Shown in pieces: positions 49,608 through 58,477 of a DNA stretch of 64,000 nt. Positions within the stretch are counted from its first letter, which is position 1. Each line of letters begins with the position of its first letter. Made by a program: the position numbers and the translations under genes. This DNA comes from CAWAPS01 sp963783945 (GTDB taxonomy: Bacteria > Actinomycetota > Acidimicrobiia > Acidimicrobiales > Palsa-688), in the NCBI GenBank assembly GCA_963783945.1, contig CAWAPS010000022.1, positions 44,047 to 108,046 on the forward strand. Reading direction: 5' to 3'. Below the pieces are notes generated by a model. It saw only the letters and a program-made list of their open reading frames with translations. It was not told the origin of the DNA and ran no database searches.

Positions 49608-50584
49608 GGGTGGGACGGTACTCTCCCTCCGACCAGCCGTACGCCGGCGTCGACGGAGCTGCCGGCGCCCACCACGCTAAGTGACGCAAGCCGGGCTCCG
49701 TCTCCCACCTTGGCGCCGGACCCGACGATCGAGTTCCGCACCTCGGCCCGGGCCGCCACCGCCGCGCCATCCATCACCACCGAGCCCTCCACTACGGCGT
49801 TGGGGCCGATGGTCACGCCCGCGCCGATCACACTGTCCTTGACGACCGCGCCGGGGCCGATGCTGCAGGACGCACCCGGCTCGGACGCGTACCGCAGGTT
49901 GGCGGCCAGGTAGGTCGCAGGGGTGCCGGCGTCGATCCAGTCGGAGTCGGACGCCATGGCGTAGAGGCGGCCGGCGGCCACCAGGGCGGGGAACGTCTCG
50001 CGCTCGATGGACACCCGGCGGCCCGTCGGTATGCGGTCGAGAACCGACCGTTCGAGCACGTAAGTACCGGCGTTGATCAGGTTGGTCGGCGCCTCGTCGC
50101 GGCCCGGCTTCTCGATGAAGGCCAGCACCCGGCCGTCTTCGGCGGTGGGCACCACCCCGAACGCCGACGGATCCTCTACCGGGGTGAGCGAGATAGTCGC
50201 CTCAGCCGCCCTTTCGTGGTGCAGCCCGATCAGGCCGGTGACGTCGAGCCCGGTCAGCACATCCCCGTTGACCACGACGAAGGTGTCGTCCATCCCGGCC
50301 TCGGTGGCGGCAAAGCGAATCGCCCCAGCGGTGTCGAGCGGCTCGGGTTCGATCGCGTAGCGCAGTCGGACCCCGTCGCACTCCCCGTCGGGATAGGCGT
50401 CCCGAAACGCGTCCGGCCGGTATCCGAGGGAGAGGACCACCTCGTCGATCCCGTGACCTCTGAGCCACCCGAGCACCCGTTCGATCATCGGACGGTCCCC
50501 GATGGGGAGCATCTGCTTGGGCGTGGTCAGAGTCAACGGCCGCAACCGGGTGCCCTCGCCGCCCACGAGGACTACCGCTTTCAC
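49604..50584 (-). CDS. Sugar-phosphate nucleotidyltransferase (mannose-1-P guanylyltransferase-like)
   Basis: 326 aa from GTG 50584. The catalytic domain has AVVLVGGEGTRLRPLTLTTP, PKQMLPIGDRP and VVVNGDVLTG; the C-terminus is a left-handed beta-helix of hexapeptides (GAVVKDSVIGAGVTIGPNAV). This architecture is that of GMPPB/ManC-type GDP-mannose pyrophosphorylases, and manB in the same window would supply its substrate. A glucose-1-P specificity cannot be excluded. Start and stop both overlap the neighbouring genes by 4 nt. Confidence 0.82.
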   Translation of the reverse strand: MKAVVLVGGEGTRLRPLTLTTPKQMLPIGDRPMIERVLGWLRGHGIDEVVLSLGYRPDAFRDAYPDGECDGVRLRYAIEPEPLDTAGAIRFAATEAGMDDTFVVVNGDVLTGLDVTGLIGLHHERAAEATISLTPVEDPSAFGVVPTAEDGRVLAFIEKPGRDEAPTNLINAGTYVLERSVLDRIPTGRRVSIERETFPALVAAGRLYAMASDSDWIDAGTPATYLAANLRYASEPGASCSIGPGAVVKDSVIGAGVTIGPNAVVEGSVVMDGAAVAARAEVRNSIVGSGAKVGDGARLASLSVVGAGSSVDAGVRLVGGRVPSHP

Positions 50585-51375
50585 CCGCCGGACCTGGTTG
50601 TCGGGGTGGTCGAAGAGGAATGGGCGGTTGTCGGGGTGGTCGACGACTTGGCCGTCGTCGGCGTCGTCGCCGAAGGAACCGTCGTGGTCGTCGAGGTTGG
50701 CGCCAGCTTTGTCAGGTTCTGGTTGACGTACTCTGGAGGAGGGGGAATCTGGGCCGACTTGTTCTTGGGGACGAACGCGATCGTCACGAGTTCCTGGTCG
50801 CCGAGGGGAACGTCGCGCGGGTCGAGCTTCGGCAGTTGACCCTTCTCGCCGTTGTAGAGCTGCCCGGTGGTCGCGCCGGCGTAGGCAAAATGCTTCACGT
50901 AGACATGCCCCGGCTGCCCTTCGCAGGTGTCCCCGTCCAACCACAGCTTCCCGCCGGGAACCTGCAGCTCGGCGGCGTTCAGCTTCATGCCCGCGGCCTC
51001 AGCAAACTTTCCGAGCGTGGCGTTCTTGCCCGCGGCTGACGGGGTGGTGGGGGCGATGTGGATGACGCCGTCGCCGGCGCCGGTCGTTATGCCCTCGGGG
51101 TTCTTGGCATTCTTGATAGCCGGCGCGAACTTCCCGCATTCGTAGACTGCATATCCCATGAACCAAGTAGTTCCGACCGTCGGCGGGGTGCTGACTCCGG
51201 CGGATTTGATCTGGTCGAGCCGGCGCTCGCGGCTGTTCACCGTGACCACCACGCCCAGGATCACGATGAGGATGATTATCCCGTAGTACCCCCAAGGGGT
51301 GTGCCGGCGGTGGGTTCGACCGCCACCTATCCCCGCGGCCCGGGCCACCTTCTTGTTGGACGAAGCCTTGCCCAT
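50581..51375 (-). CDS. Membrane-anchored extracytoplasmic protein with Thr/Ser-rich tail
   Basis: 264 aa, ATG 51375. A basic cytoplasmic start (GKASSNKKVARAAGIGGGRT) and one helix (YYGIIILIVILGVVVTV) anchor it. The outside domain (about residues 55-210) has two Cys (YECGKFAP and GDTCEGQPGH) that may form a disulfide, and the motif GVIHIAP. The last 45 residues are Thr/Ser/Pro repeats, possibly glycosylated or wall-spanning. I do not recognise the function. It lies within the sugar operon (8 nt after GT2; stop overlaps the nucleotidyltransferase start). Confidence 0.75.
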   Translation of the reverse strand: MGKASSNKKVARAAGIGGGRTHRRHTPWGYYGIIILIVILGVVVTVNSRERRLDQIKSAGVSTPPTVGTTWFMGYAVYECGKFAPAIKNAKNPEGITTGAGDGVIHIAPTTPSAAGKNATLGKFAEAAGMKLNAAELQVPGGKLWLDGDTCEGQPGHVYVKHFAYAGATTGQLYNGEKGQLPKLDPRDVPLGDQELVTIAFVPKNKSAQIPPPPEYVNQNLTKLAPTSTTTTVPSATTPTTAKSSTTPTTAHSSSTTPTTRSGG

Positions 51376-51383
51376 AGCGTCGC

Positions 51384-52345
51384 TCAGGGTAGCGGGCTGG
51401 AGGTCCGCTCACCGAGCGGCCCGGGTGAAGAACACGAAGCGTCAGACGCTTTGCCGGCCAGGCGGCGATGGGCCGCGGCGGCCACGAATCGTCCGCTCAG
51501 GCCCACCGCCACGATCGGCAGAGCACCTCTCCGGGCGCCGGTCGTGGTCCTACACGCGAACCTCCACATGGACCAATGGTGGGCAGCCAGCATCCGGTAG
51601 GGGTGACGGTCGGCCGAGACGCCCTGTACGTGCATTACCCGGGCCGCTGGTTCGTAGCCGACCCGCCACCCGGCCCGACCGAGGCGCCAGCAGAGGTCCA
51701 CGTCTTCCATGTACATGAAGTACGACGGATCGAACCCCGAGACCGACTGCCAGGCCTCCCGCCGCACGAGAAAGCACGCGCCTGACACCCAATCGACCTC
51801 AGCCGATTCGGCGTGGTCCCAATCGAGCAGGCGGTAGCGACGGGTGAACGGGTTGTTGGGGCTCACGATGCCGAGAAGACCGTGGCCGATGGCGTCGACC
51901 AGGTCGGGGAAAGTACGCGCCGAGGGGTACAGGCTGCCGTCCGCGTTGACGATCCGGGGTCCGACTACCCCGAGAACCGGGTCTTTCTCCAAGGCGGCAT
52001 GGAGGATTCTCACCGCGTCGGCGTCGACTTCGAGATCGGGATTGCAGACGAGGAGATAGCGTGCGCCGGCCGCCGGCCGGGATAGAGCACCGCGATTGGC
52101 GGCGCGGCCGTAGCCGAGATTGGCTCCGGTCGGCACCCAGCACGCTCCGACCCCCGCCTCCTCCACCACTCGCTCTGACCGGTCCTTCGACCCGTTGTCG
52201 ACCACCACTCGGACCGGTAATCCGGCGGCGGAGAGAGAGGACAGGCAGGCGCCGAGATGACTGGCGGCGTTGTAGTTGACGAGACGACCGCGACGACGCC
52301 GTCGAGATCATCTGGGCCGTCGAGATCGTCCGGGCTGCGGCTCAC
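51384..52345 (-). CDS. GT2-family glycosyltransferase, rhamnosyltransferase-like (frameshift near 52287)
   Basis: About 320 aa from a GTG at 52345 that overlaps the preceding stop (GTGA). The N-terminal strand DGVVAVV(V)NYNAASHLGAC is in one frame and the rest (RVVVVDNGSKDRSERVVEE onward) in another. GT2 features: LVCNPDLEVDADAV (DxD region), VDWVSGACFLVRREAW and FFMYMEDVDL-like YFMYMEDVDLCWRLGRAG. This WsaF/RfbF-like type often transfers rhamnose, which fits the rml genes upstream; the donor is not proven. Confidence 0.8.
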
Positions 52346-53280
52346 CCGGGGATCCGCGTCCGAAACCACTCGATGGTGCGGGCCAGCCCTCCGCCATCCC
52401 GGTCGTTGGTTCCCAGTGAAGCTGGCGACGGGCCAGGGTCAGATCGGGGCGACGCTGCGACGGGTCGTCGACCGGGCGGTCCCGGAACACGATCCCTGAT
52501 CGCGAACCGGAGACCTCGAGGACGAGCTGGGCCACCTCGAGCACCGAACGTTCCTCGTCGGAACCGATATTGACCGGACCGGTGTAGGACGAGCCGAGCA
52601 AGGCCAGCATCCCGGTGACCAGGTCGTCCACGTAGCAGAAGCTTCTGGTCTGGGACCCGTCGCCGTAGACGGTCAGCGGCTCGTCCGCAGAGCGCCTGCA
52701 TAACGAAATTCGAGATGACTCTCCCGTCATCGGGGCGCATGCCGGGACCATAGGTGTTGAAGATGCGGGCGATGCGGACCTCGGACCCGTGCGCTCGATG
52801 GAAGGCCATGGTGAGAGCCTCACCGAAGCGTTTGGCCTCGTCGTACACGGACCGAGGCCCGATCGGGTTGACGTTGCCCCAATAGGACTCCGCTTGCGGG
52901 TGCACGAGGGGCTCGCCGTAAACCTCACTGGTGGACGCCTGCAGGAACACCGCTCTCTCCCGCCGGGCCAGTTCCAGCAGGTTGGCGACTCCCCGGCTTC
53001 CGGCGGCCAGGATCTCGAGGGCGAGCGGCCCGAAGTCCGCAGGCGAGGCCGGGCACGCCAGGTTCACGACAGCCTCGAAGGGCCCTGGGAGAGCCAGGTC
53101 CGCACAGATGCTCCCCTCGACGAAAGCCATGCCGCCGCGGTCCAGCAAGGGCTTTACGTTGTCAGCCGAGCCCGTGATCAGGTTGTCCACGCACACGATT
53201 TGGTCTCCCCTGTCGAGCAGGCGGGCGCAGAGAGTGGCCCCGATGAAGCCGGCTCCCCCGGCGACCAGCACTCGCATCAC
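52342..53280 (-). CDS. UDP-glucuronate decarboxylase-like SDR (two compensating frameshifts)
   Basis: About 313 aa. It begins MRVLVAGGAGFIGATLC and has the UXS-like signatures LQASTSEVYGEPLVHP and YDEAKRFGEAL, plus IARIFNTYGPGM. The frame then changes near 52690 into one with PLTVYGDGSQTRSFCYVDDL and NIGSDEERSVLEVA, and changes back near 52405 for the end ARTIEWFRTRIPG. UXS converts UDP-glucuronate to UDP-xylose. The upstream coupled gene makes UDP-glucuronate, which supports the call. A Gly replaces the Arg usual after NTYGP, so specificity is not certain. Confidence 0.78.
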   Translation of the reverse strand: MMRVLVAGGAGFIGATLCARLLDRGDQIVCVDNLITGSADNVKPLLDRGGMAFVEGSICADLALPGPFEAVVNLACPASPADFGPLALEILAAGSRGVANLLELARRERAVFLQASTSEVYGEPLVHPQAESYWGNVNPIGPRSVYDEAKRFGEALTMAFHRAHGSEVRIARIFNTYGPGMRPDDGRVISNFVMQALCGRAADRLRRRVPDQKLLLRGRPGHRDAGLARLVLHRSGQYRFRRGTFGARGGPARPRGLRFAIRDRVPGPPGRRPVAASPRSDPGPSPASLGTNDRDGGGLARTIEWFRTRIPG

Positions 53281-54586
53281 GAGCGGCCCATACCGAGGTA
53301 GTGGAGCCCGGCCGCCCGGGCGGCGGACGGGTCGAGCATGTTCCGGGTGTCAACCACAGCGGGGTGGCTCATGACCGAAGCCACCTTGGCCAGGTCCAGG
53401 TCCCTGAATTCCGGCCACTCCGTGAGGACGACGAGGACGTCCGCGTCCGTGCAGGCGTCGTACGGGTCAGGCACCAAGCGCAAACCGAGGCCGCTCAGGC
53501 GTCCGTTGGTCGGATCGGGCAAGGTCGGGTCGTAGGCCCGCACCGTCGCGCCCCGGCTGCCGACCCGGTGCAGGACTTCGAGGGCAGGCGATTCCCGCAG
53601 ATCGTCCGTCCCAGCTTTGAACGTGAGCCCCCACGCCGCCACTGTGAGGCCGTCGAGGCACCCCCCCGCAGTCTGCTCGACCTGGCCAGCGACGTGCTCG
53701 AACTGCTGCTCGTTGGCGGCGACGGCCGCTCGCAACAGGGCGAAATCGTAGCCGTGGTCGTCGGCTATGCGGATCAAGGCGCTGGTGTCCTTGGGAAAGC
53801 ACGACCCGCCCCATCCCGGCCCGGGAGACAGGTGGTCGGCCCCGATCCGCCGGTCGTAGCTCATGCCTCGAATGACGTCGCTGGCGTTGGCCCCGACGGC
53901 TGAGCAGAGATTGGCGATGGCGTTCACGAACGACACCTTGGCCGCGAGAAAAGCGTTGCACGCGTACTTTATGGTCTCCGAGGACGCCGGATCGGTGATG
54001 ATGACGGGGGCCCCGAGGGGCTCGTAGAGGGCGGCCAGTTTGTCGGCTGCAGGGCGATCGTCGCTCCCGATGACCACCCGGTCGGGGTGAAGCCAGTCGT
54101 TGACCGCCTTGCCTTCGCGCAGGAACTCCGGGTTGGACACGACCGACGTGTCCGGGCGGCCGAGGGCCTCGACCACCACGCCGGCCGATCCGACGGGCAC
54201 CGTCGACTTGGTCACCACGACGGCCCCCGGCTTGAGGTAGGGGGCGATCTGGCGGGACGCCTGCTCCACGTAGCGCAGGTCGGCGGACGCCGGCGATTCC
54301 TTGCGGGGTCGGGACGCAGAGGAAGACGAAGTCGGCTTCGAGCGCGGCGTCGGCGGCCTCGGTGGAAAAGCGACAGGCGGCCGCTCGCAATGCCCTCCGC
54401 GATGAGGGCCGACAATCCCTCCTCGAGGATGGGCGACTCGCCTCTCCGCAGCATCTCCACCTTGGCCTCGTCCACATCCACCGCCACCACCCGGTTGCCC
54501 AGGTGAGCGAGGCAGGCGGCGGTGGTGAGACCGACGTAACCCGCTCCGATCACCGCGATGTCGCTAGGGCTGCCTTCAGAGGTCAT
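53277..54586 (-). CDS. ugd: UDP-glucose 6-dehydrogenase (two frameshifts)
   Basis: About 435 aa. The NAD-binding start IAVIGAGYVGLTTAACLAHL is followed, after an extra base near 54368 (TCGCTTTTCC on the minus strand), by FSTEAADAALEADFVFLCVP. After another shift near 54290 comes VEQASRQIAPYLKPGAVVV. The rest is continuous and holds the catalytic Cys in GPGWGGSCFPKDTSAL. It oxidises UDP-glucose to UDP-glucuronate. Its stop overlaps the UXS-like start (ATGA). All family domains are present. Confidence 0.88.
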
Positions 54587-54646
54587 GGACGCTTAGGTTT
54601 CCATTTGTCATCGCTCCGGTGTCATCTGAGCTCCGGCGATCAGGGC

Positions 54647-55504
54647 TCATGCGGTCAGGGCCTTCACGACCCGCTCCAGACAATCGTGGTACTCCGGCAA
54701 CAGACGTATGCCGCATCCGCGCAGCGCGGCGTTGTCGAGCACCGAGTTGGCGGGCCGGAGCGCCGGCCTCGGCGGAATCAGATCAGAGGTGGCGATCGGC
54801 TCCACCATCGCCGGGTCGAAGCCGGCCGCCTTCACCACCTGGCGGGCCACTTCGAATCTCGAGGCCGATCCCTGGTTGGTCACGTGGAAGAGACCGGGGC
54901 GGCGGGCGGTCCCCAGTTGGAGGAGCATCCCCGCCAGGTCCTCAGTGAAGGTCGGGCTTCCGCGCTGATCGTCCACGAAGCGGAGCGGACCCCCGCCGGC
55001 CGCCAGCTCGAGCACCGTCGTCACCATATTGGGGGCGCGCCGGCTGAACAGCCACGATGTGCGGACCACCGTCGAACCGGGCAGCAGAGCTTCCACCTCC
55101 CGCTCCCCGCCGAGCTTCGACCTTCCATATACCGACTGGGGATTGGGTCGATCCCACTCGGTGTAGGGGACGGAGGCGCTCCCGTCGAACACGTAGTCGG
55201 TGGAGACCGCGACCAGATGGGCGTTCACCACTCTCGCCGCCTCTGCCACGTGGCGACAGGCCAGGGCGTTGACCCGCCAAGCCCGGCCGGGGTCCGACTC
55301 GCAGGCATCGACGGCCGTCCAGCCGGCGGTGTGCACGACCAGATCGGGCTCCAGCCCGGTAACGGCGGCCAGGACCAGGTCCCGGTCGGCCACGTCCAGA
55401 TCGGAGCGGCTGGCGGCGACGACATCGTGGTGACGGTATCGGCCGGCCAGCCGGGCCAGGTCGATCCCGAGCTGCCCACCGGCTCCCGTTATCAGGATCC
55501 TCAC
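54647..55504 (-). CDS. rmlD: dTDP-4-dehydrorhamnose reductase
   Basis: 285 aa from GTG 55504, overlapping the rmlB stop (GTGA). RmlD signatures: ILITGAGGQLGIDLARL, VVHTAGWTAVDACESD, VSTDYVFDGSA and VYGRSKLGGE (YxxxK). It performs the final reduction to dTDP-L-rhamnose. RmlC (3,5-epimerase) is not encoded in the window, so it must be elsewhere or the pathway product differs. Confidence 0.93.
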   Translation of the reverse strand: MRILITGAGGQLGIDLARLAGRYRHHDVVAASRSDLDVADRDLVLAAVTGLEPDLVVHTAGWTAVDACESDPGRAWRVNALACRHVAEAARVVNAHLVAVSTDYVFDGSASVPYTEWDRPNPQSVYGRSKLGGEREVEALLPGSTVVRTSWLFSRRAPNMVTTVLELAAGGGPLRFVDDQRGSPTFTEDLAGMLLQLGTARRPGLFHVTNQGSASRFEVARQVVKAAGFDPAMVEPIATSDLIPPRPALRPANSVLDNAALRGCGIRLLPEYHDCLERVVKALTA

Positions 55505-56472
55505 GCCCGGCCGGGTCCCTTCAGCGGCTCCCACCAGGCCCGATGATCGCGGTACCACCCGAAGGTCTCCTCGAGCGCGTCCTCGAGCTTTCGGGAGGGC
55601 GCCCAGCCCAGGCCGCGGATCTTGGATGCGTCGAGCGAGTACCGCCGGTCGTGCCCGAGGCGGTCCTCGACGTACTCGACCATGCCCTCGTCCGCTCCGG
55701 CCAGGGCCAGGAGCCTGTCTGTGATCTCCCGGTTGGTGAGCTCACTGCCGGCCCCGATGTTGTAGATCTCCCCCGGAACGCCATAGCGGAGAACGGTGTC
55801 TATGGCCCTGCAGTTGTCGGCCACGTACAGCCAGTCCCGCTGGTTGAGCCCGTCGCCGTACAGAGGGACCTTGAAACCGTCGAGCAGGTTGGTCACGAAC
55901 AACGGGATGAGCTTTTCCGGGTACTGGTAAGGCCCGAAGTTGTTGGTTGACCGGGTGATGACAACCGGGAGCCCGTAGGTCGAGTGGTAGGAACGAGCGA
56001 TCAGGTCGGATGCGGCCTTGGAGGCGCTGTAGGGCGAACGCGGGTCTACGGCGTCGGACTCGAGGCTGTCTCCCTGCTCCACCGACCCGTACACCTCGTC
56101 GGTGGACACCTGGACGACCCGGCCGATGGCCGCTTCCCGGCACGCCTCCATGACCGCGCTGGTGCCGACGCAGTTGGTCATCACGAACGCCGCCGGCCCG
56201 GCGATCGAGCGGTCGACGTGGCTCTCGGCGGCAAAGTTGAGGACGGCTTCGTGGCCAGGCAGCACCCGGCGAAAGGCCTCGATGTCACAGATGTCGGCGT
56301 GCACGAACCGGTAGCGCCTGTGGTGGGCACTCTCGATGTCCGCCAGCGTCGTCCGGCTGCCGGCGTAGGTCAGGGCGTCGTACACCGTGACCTCGTCGTC
56401 GGTGTGGGCGAGGACCCAGCGCACGTAGTTGGAGCCGATGAAGCCCGCGCCGCCGGTGACGAGAAGCCTCAT
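55501..56472 (-). CDS. rmlB: dTDP-glucose 4,6-dehydratase
   Basis: 323 aa, ATG 56472. LLVTGGAGFIGSNYVRW (NAD loop), the dehydratase Asp-Glu pair in VSTDEVYGSVEQGD and YSASKAASD (YxxxK) identify RmlB. NFAAESHVDRSI is also characteristic. It converts dTDP-glucose to dTDP-4-keto-6-deoxyglucose. It starts 108 nt after the rmlA stop; this gap contains no obvious signal. Confidence 0.95.
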   Translation of the reverse strand: MRLLVTGGAGFIGSNYVRWVLAHTDDEVTVYDALTYAGSRTTLADIESAHHRRYRFVHADICDIEAFRRVLPGHEAVLNFAAESHVDRSIAGPAAFVMTNCVGTSAVMEACREAAIGRVVQVSTDEVYGSVEQGDSLESDAVDPRSPYSASKAASDLIARSYHSTYGLPVVITRSTNNFGPYQYPEKLIPLFVTNLLDGFKVPLYGDGLNQRDWLYVADNCRAIDTVLRYGVPGEIYNIGAGSELTNREITDRLLALAGADEGMVEYVEDRLGHDRRYSLDASKIRGLGWAPSRKLEDALEETFGWYRDHRAWWEPLKGPGRA

Positions 56473-56580
56473 GGACCGCGAGGATACTAGTGACGGTCCG
56501 CTGGCCCGATGACGCCCGGCCGGCGGCGGTCCTGCAGGGCTCGAGAACCGCGGACCACCGGGGGCGGCGTGGCTAACCCT

Positions 56581-57690
56581 CTACTGGAGGTCGATGCTGC
56601 AGTGGTCGCCGACCATGAGCCTGGTGGCACTGGGACGCCTGGCCGTGCGGGTCACGTCCACCTGGTAGCCGAGGAGGGAGTCCTCCAGCCGGCCGGCGCC
56701 CAGGACCCGACAGCCGTCGAGGATCACCGAGTGCTCGATCTCGCTCGACTCGATGACGCAGTCTCTACCGATCGCGGTGAACGGGCCGATGAAGCTGTCG
56801 GTCACGAGGGTGCCCCTGCCGATGATGACCGGCCCGCGGACCCGGCTGCGGACGATTCGGGCGCCGGCCTCGATGACCACCCGGCCGTCGAGCTCGGAGT
56901 GCTCGTCCGCTCGGCCCTCGATCCTTCTGTCGATGGTCTCGAGGATCAGACGGTTGGCCTCCAGCAGGGGCGTCAGCTTTCCGGTGTCGATCCACCAGCC
57001 GTCCAGCACCTCGGCCCGGACCCGCAGACCCCGGTCCACCAGCCACTGGATGGCGTCGGTGATCTCCAGCTCGCCACGAGGCGAGGGCTTGATCTCCGCC
57101 ACCGCGTCGTGGATGCGGGCGTCGAAGAGATACACCCCTACCAGAGCCAGGCTCGACGGCGGGTCGTCAGGCTTTTCGACCAGGCCCACGACCGTCCCGT
57201 CGGGGCTCAGCTCGGCCACCCCGAAACGGTGGGGGTCAGGGACGGACTTGAGCAGGATCTGGGCGCAGGGGGCGTCGACGAATGCGGTGTCGAAGGTGGG
57301 TGTGCGGGCCTTTCGCCTGTCCTCCTCGAACCGGTCGACGAAGCCACCGAGATCCTGTTCGAGGAGGTTGTCCCCGAGGTAGAGGACGAAGTCGTCCTCT
57401 CCCAGGAACCAGCGGGCCGTCAGCACGGCATGGGCCAGCCCGAGAGGCGCCTCTTGCGGTATGTAGGTGACCGAGACCCCCCAGGCCGACCCATCCCCGA
57501 CCGCCTCGCGGACCTCCGTCGCGGTGTCCCCGACCACGATCCCCACCTCCGTGATCCCGGCCGACGCGATGGCGTCCAAGCCGTAGAAGAGGATCGGCCG
57601 GTTGGCGACCGGGACGAGCTGCTTGGCCCTGGTGTGGGTGATGGGCCGAAGCCGCCGTCCCGCCCCGCCGGCGAGAACCAGCGCCTTCAC
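56581..57690 (-). CDS. rmlA: Glucose-1-phosphate thymidylyltransferase, long form
   Basis: 369 aa, ATG 57690. The nucleotidyltransferase core has KALVLAGGAGRRLRPITHTR, AKQLVPVANRP and VLYLGDNLLEQDL. A C-terminal hexapeptide beta-helix (VIEAGARIVRSRVRGPVIIG) of about 110 residues makes it the long actinobacterial/archaeal type, unlike the about 290-aa enteric RmlA. It provides dTDP-glucose for rmlB and rmlD downstream. It follows birA by 11 nt. Confidence 0.92.
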   Translation of the reverse strand: MKALVLAGGAGRRLRPITHTRAKQLVPVANRPILFYGLDAIASAGITEVGIVVGDTATEVREAVGDGSAWGVSVTYIPQEAPLGLAHAVLTARWFLGEDDFVLYLGDNLLEQDLGGFVDRFEEDRRKARTPTFDTAFVDAPCAQILLKSVPDPHRFGVAELSPDGTVVGLVEKPDDPPSSLALVGVYLFDARIHDAVAEIKPSPRGELEITDAIQWLVDRGLRVRAEVLDGWWIDTGKLTPLLEANRLILETIDRRIEGRADEHSELDGRVVIEAGARIVRSRVRGPVIIGRGTLVTDSFIGPFTAIGRDCVIESSEIEHSVILDGCRVLGAGRLEDSLLGYQVDVTRTARRPSATRLMVGDHCSIDLQ

Positions 57691-57701
57691 GCGCCGAAAC
57701 G

Positions 57702-58457
57702 CTACCAGGTCCCCCCGGACGGCCTCACGTGGGTGATGTCACCTGCGGACAGCGCGACCTCTTCCCCGTTTTCGTCCCGGAGGAGCAGGCGACCCTCGTC
57801 GTCGATGCCGGTCGCCAGCCCGCGCCGATCATGGCCGGCCACTCCCTTAACGGCCACCAGCCTTCCTACGGTGGCGCACCTTCCCCGGTACAGGCGAGCC
57901 ACCGCATCCCAGTCCCCGAGCAGGCGGTCGAGGGTGCGGAGCCAGGCGGCCAGCAGCTCGCCCCGGGCCACCCGCCGGCCGGCCACGGCGTCCAGGACGG
58001 CGGCCTCCGCGGGACCGTCGTGCACGTTCAGGCCCATGCCCACCACGACGGCGGCGGAGACCACTTCGGCCAGGATCCCCGCCAGCTTGCCGTCGCCGAC
58101 CAACAGGTCGTTGGGCCACTTGAGGTCCGGCGTCACCCCGGCGACCTCGGCGCACGCGTCCTGGGCGGCCAGACCCGCCGCCGCCGTGACCAGGTGGCGG
58201 CGCGAGGCCGCGAGCCCTTGGGGCCTTAGCAGTACCGACACCAGCAGGCCGGCGCCCGGGGCGGCCTCCCACCTCCGGTCGAGCCGGCCCCGACCGGCCG
58301 TCTGGAGGTCGGCGGCCACGACGACGCCTTCCGGGGCTGCGGCTTGGGCCAGCCGGGCGACGTCGCGGTTGGTGGAGCCGGTCACCGCCAACAGGCGAAT
58401 GTCGGAGAACCTGGTGTTGGCGGCCAACTCGGCCCGGACTCGGTCGTCGAGGATCAC
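57702..58457 (-). CDS. birA: Biotin--[acetyl-CoA carboxylase] ligase
   Basis: 251 aa, ATG 58457. Catalytic motifs are ADLQTAGRGRLDRRW (biotinyl-5'-AMP loop) and PDLKWPNDLLVGDGKLAGIL; a small C-terminal SH3-like domain ends it. There is no N-terminal helix-turn-helix, so it is a ligase only, not a repressor. It is divergent from the biotin carboxylase/BCCP gene, whose product it would biotinylate; 20 nt separate the starts. Confidence 0.94.
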   Translation of the reverse strand: MILDDRVRAELAANTRFSDIRLLAVTGSTNRDVARLAQAAAPEGVVVAADLQTAGRGRLDRRWEAAPGAGLLVSVLLRPQGLAASRRHLVTAAAGLAAQDACAEVAGVTPDLKWPNDLLVGDGKLAGILAEVVSAAVVVGMGLNVHDGPAEAAVLDAVAGRRVARGELLAAWLRTLDRLLGDWDAVARLYRGRCATVGRLVAVKGVAGHDRRGLATGIDDEGRLLLRDENGEEVALSAGDITHVRPSGGTW

Positions 58458-58477
58458 CTCTGACAGAATGCCTGTTT

